This document shows, piece after piece, positions 16,281 through 24,675 of a DNA stretch of 36,347 nucleotides. The notes below the pieces were generated by a model. It was not told the origin of the DNA. It ran no database searches and saw only the letters and a program-made list of their open reading frames with translations. Origin of the DNA: a bacterium (GTDB lineage Bacteria > Patescibacteriota > Minisyncoccia > Phycocordibacterales > Zambryskibacteraceae). A program made the position numbers and the translations under genes. The stretch is from assembly GCA_030650605.1 (NCBI GenBank), contig JAUSDP010000101.1:1-36347 (forward strand), given 5' to 3'. Position 1 is the stretch's first letter, and every line of letters begins with the position of its first letter.

Positions 16281-17230
16281 GCCGCAATACTCTTCCCGCC
16301 CACGAGAGCTTTCGCCGCAGAGTCAAATAATTCACTGTTGATTGGCGAACGCAATCTATCATTGTTCAAAAGTTTCAGAAGCAATTCAACAGTGTCTTCC
16401 TCGACCACAATCTTGCCATTTTCAATCTTTAGCTCCCATCCTTCATCACTACTGACTTGCATCATCTGTTGAAGATATTCTGGATTTTTGTAGTAAGCAG
16501 ATTTACGTATAGATGCAAGCTTACGAAGATGGTGCAGGTTTTCACCGACGAAGGTGCGTATGAGTTCCACATTATCTATAAAACTCAAGCTCTCAAATTC
16601 AATCAGGACTTCTGCGCCATTTGTTTTCATACCCTCCCTGAAATTCATGGAGCTTTCAAATTCGCGCTTATTTGCGATTAAAATTTGTCCTTCGTGAACA
16701 AAGAAGTCAAAGCGTGGATCAATCAGAAATACCTCTTTATCTTCAGCATCGATTAGCTTGTGATTGCGAAAGAAAATCGCTTTTTGTGTTATTGCTTTTT
16801 TAGGCTGCGTTAATGCATTAATTTTCCTCCATGCATATAATCGTTCATTATTATTTTCAAATAGAACCACGTATGCCCATGAGTTAAGCAACTGGTCGTA
16901 TTCAGTAGCAAGCGGGTTATCAAATCCCTCATTCACAGCCTTTTCGACTTTTGGGAAATCGGTCGCATCAGCAGAAATAGTAAACAACGTATCGTCGCCA
17001 TCCGCGTTATTAAAGTCATACTCAGTTAGATGGAAATCTTTACTCTGTAACTGCTGCTGCAAATACCCTTTGAATCGTTTCAGCAACTTCGCATCTATGT
17101 CCACTCGCAACACTGAATAATTCGCATCCTTTTGAGCGATTTTTCTTTTTACTAGCCAGAAGCTTGCCGTCCACTGGTTAAAGTCAAGTGCTTTAATTTT
17201 TTTGAGCTGCTTAATATTTTTATTCGTCAT
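16277..17230 (-). CDS. kwaB: Kiwa anti-phage protein KwaB (DUF4868)
   Basis: A 317-residue soluble protein that I recognise as KwaB, the DUF4868 partner of the Kiwa defence system. The support is the length (close to the roughly 315 residues of the E. coli protein), the pattern LLNSWAYVVLFENNNERLYAW and KINALTQPKK typical of DUF4868, and the adjacent four-helix membrane protein of KwaA type. KwaB acts with KwaA at the membrane in defence against phage. I start it at the ATG at 17230, not the preceding TTG, because AAGGA lies eight bases before the ATG. It overlaps kwaA by 11 bases and mod by 4. That physical coupling to a type III methyltransferase is unusual and argues for joint expression. 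Confidence 0.88.
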   Translation of the reverse strand: MTNKNIKQLKKIKALDFNQWTASFWLVKRKIAQKDANYSVLRVDIDAKLLKRFKGYLQQQLQSKDFHLTEYDFNNADGDDTLFTISADATDFPKVEKAVNEGFDNPLATEYDQLLNSWAYVVLFENNNERLYAWRKINALTQPKKAITQKAIFFRNHKLIDAEDKEVFLIDPRFDFFVHEGQILIANKREFESSMNFREGMKTNGAEVLIEFESLSFIDNVELIRTFVGENLHHLRKLASIRKSAYYKNPEYLQQMMQVSSDEGWELKIENGKIVVEEDTVELLLKLLNNDRLRSPINSELFDSAAKALVGGKSIAA

Positions 17231-17813
17231 CAAATTTTTCCTTAGGTTTCAATTCGTCCGGTGTCGCCGCAATGTACAAATAATGCGAAAGCCTTTCAAC
17301 TCGATATGAGGTGCCGATAGCGAGTGGTGTACGCGTGACCACCATAGCCTGAATTTCTTTGTCTCCGCGCTTAAATGTACAGTCAATCAACATGTATCCA
17401 GCCAGTGCCAATATAGGATTAACGAATACAGTTTGAGTGCGATAAGCCATGACAAAAAGAATCGAAAGGAAAATCATCAGGCTAATAATTGTTTGCCAAT
17501 CGCCAAGATCCACACGCAAAAAAGACAGCATGTAAGGGATCGTATAACCAAACATGTCTCCCGACTTATTTGATGCCTTAGTAACCGTAACCGGAAGTCC
17601 ACTTTTAATCTCTTTAACAGAGCGAAGGATCGCAATACTGCTAAACACTGCCACGACGAGTAGGATGCCACTTAACCATGGATTACGTGGTAGCCAAGCA
17701 AGATGCGTGGGATCGTAATCCTTGACGATTAAAATAATAAGCAACGGTGAGTACGCACTGAAAAATAGAAGCAACGATGCCCATGGCCGCAACCTCAACG
17801 AAGGATCATTCAT
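17220..17813 (-). CDS. kwaA: Kiwa anti-phage membrane protein KwaA
   Basis: A 197-residue integral membrane protein with four predicted helices at about residues 12-31, 44-63, 108-127 and 130-149, and a soluble C-terminal tail (about 150-197). Size and topology match KwaA, the membrane component of the Kiwa system, and the next gene is a clear KwaB. KwaA is thought to sense phage activity at the membrane and recruit KwaB. The start is supported by AAGGA six to seven bases before the ATG. About 115 bases separate it from the DUF4411 gene upstream, enough for its own promoter, although I could not identify a convincing one. It is probably the first gene of the kwaA-kwaB-mod-rhuM unit. Confidence 0.87.
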   Translation of the reverse strand: MNDPSLRLRPWASLLLFFSAYSPLLIILIVKDYDPTHLAWLPRNPWLSGILLVVAVFSSIAILRSVKEIKSGLPVTVTKASNKSGDMFGYTIPYMLSFLRVDLGDWQTIISLMIFLSILFVMAYRTQTVFVNPILALAGYMLIDCTFKRGDKEIQAMVVTRTPLAIGTSYRVERLSHYLYIAATPDELKPKEKFDDE

Positions 17814-17928
17814 TTCAATTCCTTAAGGGTTATATTGACGATTTTCATCATTCTTTATTCCCCAAATTATGTTGGTCTAACTATGGAGGCCCGTCTTTAT
17901 CCATCCCCAATCGTCCGAGTTTCTCTCA

Positions 17929-18399
17929 TCAGAACGTCCATTTTTGCTGCTGCATGAACACTTCAAGATCGACACAAGGAATATTGAAATGCTCGCAAAC
18001 GTTGGGTATCTTTGCAGAATTCGGCTTCGACTGCTCTTCAGTAACAACAGTACCTTGATTTATTTTTGCACAGGCAATCACGAATGGATCAGCAACAGGT
18101 GTTCCTTTCAATCTTTGCGTTTCTCCGATGAGTGCCCGAAAATGTTTAACCTGAAATATTTGCGCGACAAATAGAAGTTCCGCAGAACTAGGTGTGGTAA
18201 ATATTTGTTTGCGGTGACTCAACCAATCATTAGTATGCTGGTCTGAATTTCCACCTTCTAATTCATGCCAAACTTCGCGCGTGGAAATAAGCGTTTGATC
18301 TATTACCAGTTGATCTAAACCAGCCCAAACTGATTTGAATACGCCAGGATAAAAATGCTTTAATCGACTAAATGAACTTGTATCGAATACATAAATCAT
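17929..18399 (-). CDS. DUF4411 PIN-like protein, probable toxin-type RNase
   Basis: A 156-residue protein of the DUF4411 (PIN-like) group. Candidate metal ligands are D6 in YVFDTSSF, a glutamate in VWHELEGG (E46 or E48) and D104 in GTPVADPFVIACA; the spacing fits a PIN-domain ribonuclease. The start overlaps the stop of the XRE-ImmA/IrrE gene by 4 bases. DUF4411 proteins are commonly found in exactly this order behind an XRE-ImmA/IrrE gene, and such pairs behave like toxin-antitoxin modules in which the PIN protein is the likely toxin and the upstream protein the regulator or antitoxin. That role is inferred from family and context, not seen directly. Its presence between the helicase and Kiwa genes could stabilise the defence block. 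Confidence 0.85.
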   Translation of the reverse strand: MIYVFDTSSFSRLKHFYPGVFKSVWAGLDQLVIDQTLISTREVWHELEGGNSDQHTNDWLSHRKQIFTTPSSAELLFVAQIFQVKHFRALIGETQRLKGTPVADPFVIACAKINQGTVVTEEQSKPNSAKIPNVCEHFNIPCVDLEVFMQQQKWTF

Positions 18400-19568
18400 G
18401 CACTGGCTCCTTGAAGGATGCGTTGTTCTAATCCCGAAAAATTCTTTACTTTGATTCCGAGAAAATCCGCAGCCTGCTCAACGCTCAGTTTGCGTCGATA
18501 ATGTTGCCCGACAACCTCCTGTGCAAAACGAGTACTCAAATATACATTTTGTGATGCATACCAATCACCGCCACCGCCAGATTTCTTCTGACCATTCCAG
18601 TATTTAGTTTTTTGTTCATAAAAAGTTGAGCTAACCCGTTTTTGATCAAGAAATCGTCTTAATATCGCTTCTCGACTTACTCCATACCGATTTGCTAATT
18701 TGACGAAATAGTCGTCATCGACCAATTCAAGATTCTTGGGATAGTTTTGAGTTTGTTGTTGAAAATCGCTTGAAGGGATCAAAATTTCAGCCGCAATGGC
18801 GTTGCAGAAAATTTCAATTGCTTTCTCCCTGCTGGGTAATCGATCGATATACATTGCATCAAATTTACTCAAACCATTCATATCCAGTAATAAGTGGGCA
18901 AGTTCATGTAACAAACTAAAAATTTGTCTTGTCTTGGTCGTGCTGTTATTCAGATAAATGATCGGCAAGTCGTCATGTGCGAGGCAAAACCCAGAAATAT
19001 CTTTTTGCTTGAAAGAATTTTTAAATACAAAAATACCTGCTGCTTCAATCGCCTGCCGCCAAACTTTCAAAGCCACATCTTCATTCGACCAAGAAATTTG
19101 TGTATCTATACTTATGCCAAGAAAATCTCGAACCTTTTGCGCTTGTTCAGCCAAGGATTGATCAGGCGATAACTGCAACTCTCTTGAGATCAGTTTTGCG
19201 GCTGGATTCCGCCCAGAAAAAAGCTCGGCCAGCGAAATCTGGAAAGCATGCGCACGCCGAATGTGTAAATGCGTATCCGGCGACAATGTCTGTAGATCGG
19301 CGTCAGGAAGAGTTCTAAATTCCTTTCTTGGTGCCAATTCTTCTGGAGGCTCCGGCAAAAAGAAAACAGCTAGTGGTCGCTTGTATAACGTATAGGCCAA
19401 CTTTTCCAATTGTGCATAAGTGGGGGCTTCTGTACCCGCCTCCCATGCTTCAATATCCGACAATGGTCGTTTCAAATTCAATGCCACGTCATCAATAGAC
19501 AAGCCGATACTTTCCCTAGCCCACTGCATAACACTTGGCTGTATCCCGACTACAGGTTCACGCTTCAT
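18396..19568 (-). CDS. XRE-ImmA/IrrE metallopeptidase, antitoxin/regulator of the PIN pair
   Basis: A 390-residue two-domain protein. Residues about 8-70 form an XRE-type helix-turn-helix (WARESIGLSIDDVALNLKR, then IEAWEAGTEAPTYAQLEKLA). Residues about 165-300 form an ImmA/IrrE (DUF955) zinc peptidase with HELAH (221-225) and a downstream EIFCNAIAAEILIP whose E252 is the probable third ligand. ImmA-type proteases cleave a repressor to switch on mobile-element or stress genes. Fused to its own HTH, this one likely represses its own promoter. I start it at the ATG at 19568 because AAGGA lies six to seven bases upstream; the earlier TTG has no such support. A perfect 11-bp inverted repeat sits 22-51 bases upstream, suitable for autoregulation. 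It is coupled by a 4-base overlap to the PIN-like gene. Confidence 0.9.
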   Translation of the reverse strand: MKREPVVGIQPSVMQWARESIGLSIDDVALNLKRPLSDIEAWEAGTEAPTYAQLEKLAYTLYKRPLAVFFLPEPPEELAPRKEFRTLPDADLQTLSPDTHLHIRRAHAFQISLAELFSGRNPAAKLISRELQLSPDQSLAEQAQKVRDFLGISIDTQISWSNEDVALKVWRQAIEAAGIFVFKNSFKQKDISGFCLAHDDLPIIYLNNSTTKTRQIFSLLHELAHLLLDMNGLSKFDAMYIDRLPSREKAIEIFCNAIAAEILIPSSDFQQQTQNYPKNLELVDDDYFVKLANRYGVSREAILRRFLDQKRVSSTFYEQKTKYWNGQKKSGGGGDWYASQNVYLSTRFAQEVVGQHYRRKLSVEQAADFLGIKVKNFSGLEQRILQGASA

Positions 19569-19589
19569 TTCATTTCCTTCCAATTCTTC

Positions 19590-19619
19590 AAATGAGATTC
19601 GAAGTTCAGAATCTCATTT
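19590..19619. promoter_or_regulatory. 11-bp perfect inverted repeat, likely operator of the XRE-ImmA/PIN pair
   Basis: Arms AAATGAGATTC (19590-19600) and GAATCTCATTT (19609-19619) are perfectly complementary around 8 bases. The site ends 22 bases before the ATG of the XRE-ImmA/IrrE gene, where a promoter is expected. Autorepression by the XRE domain is the simplest reading. The binding protein is inferred from proximity only. Confidence 0.65.
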
Positions 19620-19791
19620 TTTATGATATTTTTCTAGGATCAACCAATCGCTCTAATATGACTTCCCGCACGAACCAATGTCACTAATTCGGGGAATTAA
19701 GCTGCTCCCACATACTCAAAAACAATACTGTATCTTTGTTTTCAACTTCGATCATTTTAATTATGGCGAATTTGCCACAAGATCGCTTCCG

Positions 19792-22707
19792 CTAGCGCAA
19801 CTCCCAAGCGCAACTAAATAAGGTTTGCTGTGTAATATTCTGACCAAGTTGTCGCTCAAGTTCTTCAATGAGTAAGTCACGCTTCGCCTGTATCTCATCC
19901 TGCCTCAGAAACAATTCTCGGCGTTTTTTATCTCGCAAGCCTTCCAAGTTTCTTTGCCCTTTCTGAGCATTTAACTTGTCTGCCAAGCTGGCTGCACTTT
20001 TACTTAATGTGCGCGCTTCTTTGATTTGTCGGTCTAACTCTTTAATCTCGCGCTCTAGGCCGATCTTTAGATCATCTGCCCACGCATCGAGCTTTTCGGT
20101 TTCTTGTTCAAAGAAGCTCAAGTTGCGGGTTTCAAGCTTAGTGACAATACTTAATTTTTGCGCGTCAATCTCTAATTGTAAGCTTGCTAAAGCCGCTTGA
20201 TTATCTGTTGTCGCTTCTGCGTAGCCTGGTATGCCTAACAAGCGTTCCGTAATGTCTGCGTCTAGGACGTTGCCATCGCTGTCTATCGCGGCGGCTAACA
20301 AGTGGTCTTCTGACGTGCCTAAGGATTGAATTTGCAGTTTTTGGACGATCAATGTGCCGGACTTACCACGCAGACTTTCGATGACAGATACCTTGGAGCC
20401 AAACGATGCGTAATCCAGAACTAACTTACTGTGTGGAAGGGCTTGCTGTTGCGCGTGTGCGATCAGGGCTTGCGCCAGTGGTTGCGCCATGCGGTAGATG
20501 TGTGCATCTTCGCTGCGTCGCGGCAATTCATAACGTCCCAAGGCTATCAGCTCTTTGGCGGACTCGGGCAAACATGCTGGCAGGATCTTGAGTGTAAATC
20601 CGGTATCGTCCTCATCAAACTCTGCATGCTCACACAAAGCACCACGAGTGAAGCGCATCAACAATCGTTCTAGCTTACCCAACGAGGCACGTGCGTCTTG
20701 GTTACGTAAGCGCAGCCGCTCTTGTACATCGACATCAAAATTTTCAAGTAAGGATTTACGTGCATTGAGCATGGCATCACTTATCTCACCCGCCAGATCA
20801 AGTTGAAGCTGTTGAAAGGCTTCATGGATGGCTTCTGGGTGGCGGCACGTTTGATAAATCTCCGCAATGCGTCGTTCAAAATCAACGCCAGATTCGACCG
20901 CCCCAAGCACTTCATCGCTGGCACCGAATACACCATCAAACAGCTGAAATTTCAGCGCTAGCAGCTCATATACGCGCTTGTCTGCATCGTTATCACGATT
21001 GAGAAAGTTGACGACCACCACATCATGCTTTTGGCCGTAACGATGGCAACGCCCGATGCGTTGTTCTATACGTTGTGGATTCCATGGCAGATCGTAATTA
21101 ATGACCATTGAGCAGAATTGAAGGTTGATACCTTCTGCACCCGCTTCGGTAGCGATCATGATGGAACCTTGATCACGAAAATATTCAACTAGTGCCGCCC
21201 GTGTATCAGCTGAACGTGAACCAGTAATACGATCTGACCCTGCATGGCGCGCAATCCAGTCAGCATAGATACGGCGCGAGCCTGTATCGTTGTTCGTGCC
21301 ATTAAACAGAACAACGCCAGGTGTGCCTTCGCCAAATTCAGGTGTATTTGCAAGTAGATTCAGCAGATAGTCTTGCGTCCGCCTCGATTCAGTAAAGATG
21401 ATGGCCTTCTTGGCTGCACCCAGTTCATCCAACTTTTTAAACGCGATCTTTAGGGCTTGCAGTAATGCTTTCCCTTTTGCGTTCTCTGTAATAGACACCG
21501 CTAAGACGCGAAACGATTCTAGTTCAGCTATCTCTGATTTAATGGCGATCAATTCAGCTTGCGTTTTTACCTTAACATTTTCTTTTTCTAAGCTTTCGAT
21601 TTCTTCAGTCAATTCGCCAAGCGTCTCAAAATCTTGATCTAACTCTTCTGTCAGATCGACACTGGCAGCTTTTTCATCCAGCGTTTGGCTTAACCGCTTA
21701 ATCAGAGTTTCTAAGGCTCCTGCAATAGCGAAGGTCGACGAAGCAAGTAGCTTGCGCAGAACCAATGTAATCAATTGACGCTGACTATTGGGCAGTGCAA
21801 AGAGTGATTCCCTTTGCAGGTAATCTGAAACGTAATTGTAAAGGTTTGTCTCGTCCGTGCTTGGCACAAACTCCTGCAACAGCGGAATACGTCGCGTATA
21901 TTTTACATATGCTTCTACTTGACGGCGTAAGGTGCGCTTGCAGATTGGCGCGATACGATTCTTCAGTGCCTCGAAACTCGCCGCATCTTTGAGTTGTCCG
22001 AATTGACTCTTAAAACTATCCAGATCACCGAAAACACGCTCATCCACAAAACTGATTAAGCCATAAAGCTCTAACAGCGAGTTTTGTAATGGCGTTGCCG
22101 TAAGCAAAACCTTTTGAGGCACGGCCAGCGCATCACGCAAAATACGCGCCGTTTTGTTTTCTGATTTGTAGACATTGCGTAATCTATGGGCTTCGTCGAT
22201 GACAACCAAATCCCAAGGCACTGACTCAACTTCTTTAGCCTTGCCACTGGCGAATTGGTAGGAACAGATTAATATCGACGCCGCATCAAATGGATTTTTT
22301 GCGCCATCTTTGATTGCTTGGCGGTAGGACTTAGCCTCGATGATACTGGCGGAAATTCCAAACTTATCGGCTAATTCTTGATGCCATTGTTTGCGCAGGT
22401 TGGCTGGCGCAATAATCAGAATACGTCGCTTTCGCTCCGCCCAACGCTGCGCAATCAATAAGCCTGCTTCAATGGTTTTACCCAAGCCAACCTCATCGGC
22501 AAGGATGACTCCTTTTGAAAGCGGGTTACTTGTCGCAAACAAGGCAGCGTCAATTTGATGCGGATTAAGATCAACTTGGGCATCCAGCAAGGCACCAGCC
22601 ATCCTATCCATAGAATCGGAAGCGGCACGGCGTGTAAGCTGGTGCGCGAAATAAGCGAGTTGGTGCGGACTATAGGAAGTAGTAAATAAATCGCGGTCGT
22701 TGGCCAT
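19792..22707 (-). CDS. SNF2/RapA-like helicase (DEAD/DEAH superfamily 2)
   Basis: A 971-residue SF2 ATPase of the SNF2/HepA-RapA type. Key motifs are DEVGLGKT (71-78, Walker A), VVIDEAHRLRN with DEAH at 171-174, TATPLQN for motif III, and QRIGRCHRYGQ for motif VI. The C-terminal third (about 700-971) contains long charged helices with coiled-coil character (residues about 855-955). Such helicases occur beside type III-like restriction loci, DISARM (DrmD) and other defence clusters, where they translocate on or remodel double-stranded DNA. No DrmA, DrmB or DrmC is present, so I do not call DISARM. It starts two bases after an excisionase-like HTH gene and forms a unit with it. A 208-base gap then separates it from the XRE-ImmA gene. 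It may be a part of the type III system separated from it by cargo genes. Confidence 0.9.
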   Translation of the reverse strand: MANDRDLFTTSYSPHQLAYFAHQLTRRAASDSMDRMAGALLDAQVDLNPHQIDAALFATSNPLSKGVILADEVGLGKTIEAGLLIAQRWAERKRRILIIAPANLRKQWHQELADKFGISASIIEAKSYRQAIKDGAKNPFDAASILICSYQFASGKAKEVESVPWDLVVIDEAHRLRNVYKSENKTARILRDALAVPQKVLLTATPLQNSLLELYGLISFVDERVFGDLDSFKSQFGQLKDAASFEALKNRIAPICKRTLRRQVEAYVKYTRRIPLLQEFVPSTDETNLYNYVSDYLQRESLFALPNSQRQLITLVLRKLLASSTFAIAGALETLIKRLSQTLDEKAASVDLTEELDQDFETLGELTEEIESLEKENVKVKTQAELIAIKSEIAELESFRVLAVSITENAKGKALLQALKIAFKKLDELGAAKKAIIFTESRRTQDYLLNLLANTPEFGEGTPGVVLFNGTNNDTGSRRIYADWIARHAGSDRITGSRSADTRAALVEYFRDQGSIMIATEAGAEGINLQFCSMVINYDLPWNPQRIEQRIGRCHRYGQKHDVVVVNFLNRDNDADKRVYELLALKFQLFDGVFGASDEVLGAVESGVDFERRIAEIYQTCRHPEAIHEAFQQLQLDLAGEISDAMLNARKSLLENFDVDVQERLRLRNQDARASLGKLERLLMRFTRGALCEHAEFDEDDTGFTLKILPACLPESAKELIALGRYELPRRSEDAHIYRMAQPLAQALIAHAQQQALPHSKLVLDYASFGSKVSVIESLRGKSGTLIVQKLQIQSLGTSEDHLLAAAIDSDGNVLDADITERLLGIPGYAEATTDNQAALASLQLEIDAQKLSIVTKLETRNLSFFEQETEKLDAWADDLKIGLEREIKELDRQIKEARTLSKSAASLADKLNAQKGQRNLEGLRDKKRRELFLRQDEIQAKRDLLIEELERQLGQNITQQTLFSCAWELR

Positions 22708-22709
22708 CT

Positions 22710-22922
22710 TTAATCCTCGCCTTCGATCTTACTTTCATCGGCGGCACCGGATTTAATCCAGTCATCTACATCAGAACGTTGAAACTTCCAAAAACGGCCA
22801 ACACGATGAGCAGGCATGTTTTTTTTAGCAATCCATGCATACACGGTGTCTTTGCTGATACCGAGGTATTCAGCGATCTCTTCAACTGACAACCAGCGAT
22901 CCGACATCGACAAATTTTCCAT
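22710..22922 (-). CDS. Excisionase-family helix-turn-helix protein
   Basis: A 70-residue DNA-binding protein of the excisionase/MerR-like family. It has LSVEEIAEYLGISKDTVYAW as helix-turn-helix and VGRFWKFQRSDVDDWI as wing and closing helix. It is the first gene of the minus-strand block and lies two bases before the SNF2-type helicase. Short HTH proteins of this sort often precede helicase or methyltransferase genes in restriction loci, where they may set transcription or recognise the target, and others help recombinases excise mobile elements. An internal ATG at codon 6 with GGAA nine bases before it is an alternative start. The long region upstream with repeated half-sites is a possible target. 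Confidence 0.85.
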   Translation of the reverse strand: MENLSMSDRWLSVEEIAEYLGISKDTVYAWIAKKNMPAHRVGRFWKFQRSDVDDWIKSGAADESKIEGED

Positions 22923-23226
22923 TTGAAATTAAGTTTTTACCAATATGCAAGAATTACATACTATTCAGCCATAGTACAGCCTTTAAACATGATTAAGCAT
23001 GAATAAGGAAGATTTAACTAACTCAGGTATGGTTTCATTAAGTTGCAAAATACAATTTAAGTATGTCCTGATGTATTGGTATCGCAATGATCAATATTTT
23101 TGTTATTAACCCGCTATCAACTACAATTGGCAAGATACGACAATTCACGCAAATATCTAAATTGAAATTTAGACTTGTTTTAATGGATGTTGCTACAAAT
23201 TCATCGGAGGGCGAGCAATATACTCT

Positions 23227-23269
23227 CTTACGATAAAAATACAGTATCGCAAGTAGGCATTATCGTAAG
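23227..23269. repeat. 27-bp dyad, copy 2, plus a third half-site
   Basis: CTTACGATA (23227-23235), nine bases, TATCGCAAG (23245-23253), seven bases, TATCGTAAG (23261-23269). The first two arms have exactly the same sequence, spacing and orientation as the dyad at 3316-3342. The third arm is the exact reverse complement of the first. The copies face the same way and lie about 19.9 kb apart, on either side of the minus-strand defence block. Possible roles are recombinase core sites or shared operators. Confidence 0.6.
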
Positions 23270-23514
23270 TTGACACACTGCGTACCACGCAAATTTTAGG
23301 GACATATGTTGGATGTCAAACTATGTGAAATTTATATCCATAGTAACTTTGATTCCCCACCCAAATACGACACTGTCAGGAAAGCTGTTTCAGAATATTT
23401 AGTGAACCTGCTTCGCTCATTTTTTACGATCATGCCGACTGTCCCTGGCAGACTGGACTCGGTCGGTCACGGCTCGATAATTTGTTGTTTTAACCGTCAC
23501 CATAATTGGCAGGT

Positions 23515-23544
23515 AAAAACAGAGCGAAACTGCATTTTTCTCTG
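23515..23544 (-). terminator. Probable intrinsic terminator of the DUF3883 gene
   Basis: Read on the minus strand, CAGAG (23544-23540) pairs with CTCTG (23524-23520), with a further AAA/TTT pairing inside, and is followed directly by TTTTT (23519-23515). It begins 19 bases after the stop codon of the gene at 23563-24600. The stem is short, so strength is uncertain. Confidence 0.45.
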
Positions 23545-23562
23545 GTCGAGTTGATTATGTTG

Positions 23563-24600
23563 TTAGTTCAGTTTGTATGTGAATGAAATGGGAGTAAGTC
23601 TGTTATCCATTACATGCCATGGATCAATGATAGAAACAACACCACTCCTTTTCTTTACTGTCTTTTTGTTCATAACTATTGAGTGAACTATGAATAAAGC
23701 CATTCTGTCGCCCTGTGTTTGACTTAGCTCGACTTCATTCTTCGTCAAGATAATGGTGTCTCCGGTGGTTTGAGTTCCTTTGACTTCGATAAAGCGCGAT
23801 AATCCATTTTTTGTGATACGTAAATCGTAAGGACGATTAGCGGAGACATCTTCTACATCATATTTTTTATTAAAATAATACTGCTTGCAGATGTCCATTG
23901 CATGGGCTTCAATAAGCAGCCGAGTCTCGACATCGCTCTGAAATCCTTGCCCGCCAGAGGAATGTACAGCAGTCAACATATCTTCCTGAATTTCATCTTC
24001 TCTGGATGAAATTTTAGCGCCGTCGTAGTCGTTGACGTATTCAATAAGCTTTGTTAACCATGCGTTATTGGGGATTGTTAAGTCCTTCGCTCGACCTTTG
24101 TCATCAAGAGCATAAAATGCATTTGCCTGGCCTGGATTACCTTTTTTCTCTCCTTTCATGTCGTGCCCTACTGGAAATTTTCGCTTGCTTATTGGGAGCA
24201 AGACGCAATTCTCCACCCGAGCTTTAATGTTGTAGTTGCAGTTCTCTCTGAACGGCAGGTCGTTTGGCGACTGGATAGACTTGAAAACGGTCGCATTTTT
24301 GTACCAGCCGATAACTACCTGCCCCCTATCTATTGGGTTGGTTGCGAACCATATGACTAATACGTCGTCGATTTTATCGTCGATGAATCCCTGCTCAATA
24401 CGCTTGAGGTTTATTTCGTACGGCGGTTTCATGTGGGGCTGGAAATAGCCGTACAAAATTCCACTGATGTTGAGGAAGTTGTAGGCCTCGTGACCTACTT
24501 CTTCAGTGTTGTATGAACCACCACCTATAGGTTTTTCGTCCCCTGGCTTTGGACCTTGATAGAACTTCATGAACCCGACTCTGGCCAATAGAATTTTCAT
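23563..24600 (-). CDS. EVE-like + DUF3883 nuclease candidate, possible modification-dependent restriction protein
   Basis: A 345-residue protein. The C-terminal part (about 222-335) is DUF3883-like, with the PD-(D/E)xK signature PYDLRIT (D259) and SRFIEVKGTQ (E272, K274) and the helix ETRLLIEAHAMDIC before it. The N-terminal part (about 1-170) has features that suggest an EVE/PUA-like reader: LLARVGFMKFYQG at the start, LVIWFATNP and VVIGWYKNATVF. EVE domains bind modified bases, and reader-nuclease fusions act as type IV-like restriction enzymes against phages with modified DNA; this assignment of the N-terminus is my inference. It is a single gene with a possible operator upstream and its own terminator, on the same strand as the defence block. 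DUF3883 is confident; the reader domain is moderate. Confidence 0.8.
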   Translation of the reverse strand: MKILLARVGFMKFYQGPKPGDEKPIGGGSYNTEEVGHEAYNFLNISGILYGYFQPHMKPPYEINLKRIEQGFIDDKIDDVLVIWFATNPIDRGQVVIGWYKNATVFKSIQSPNDLPFRENCNYNIKARVENCVLLPISKRKFPVGHDMKGEKKGNPGQANAFYALDDKGRAKDLTIPNNAWLTKLIEYVNDYDGAKISSREDEIQEDMLTAVHSSGGQGFQSDVETRLLIEAHAMDICKQYYFNKKYDVEDVSANRPYDLRITKNGLSRFIEVKGTQTTGDTIILTKNEVELSQTQGDRMALFIVHSIVMNKKTVKKRSGVVSIIDPWHVMDNRLTPISFTYKLN

Positions 24601-24675
24601 TGTGTGGTGGTCTCTCTGGAAAAACTAATGCAAAAATGACCGGCGCAAAGCGTCAGTGTCGATTGGTAAGTCAAA

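Larger units (their letters stand above)
22923..23562. other. Intergenic region, 640 bp, with repeated half-sites and a terminator
   Basis: No convincing gene. It must carry the promoter of the excisionase-like HTH and helicase genes, and the end of the DUF3883 gene on the other side. The sequence from about 22950 to 23220 is AT-rich. The clear structures are three CTTACGATA-type half-sites at 23227-23269 and a minus-strand hairpin with T-run at 23515-23544. An 82-codon plus-strand frame at 23306-23554 runs through that hairpin and resembles nothing known, so I do not call it. Confidence 0.5.

Noticed and set aside
19792-22707. DISARM assignment from the SNF2-type helicase and an adenine methyltransferase
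   Set aside because: No DrmA, DrmB or DrmC gene is present, and the methyltransferase is a type III Mod with its own Res.
23306-23554. Plus-strand frame of 82 codons
   Set aside because: No recognisable domain, no good ribosome binding site, and it runs through a probable terminator of the opposite strand.
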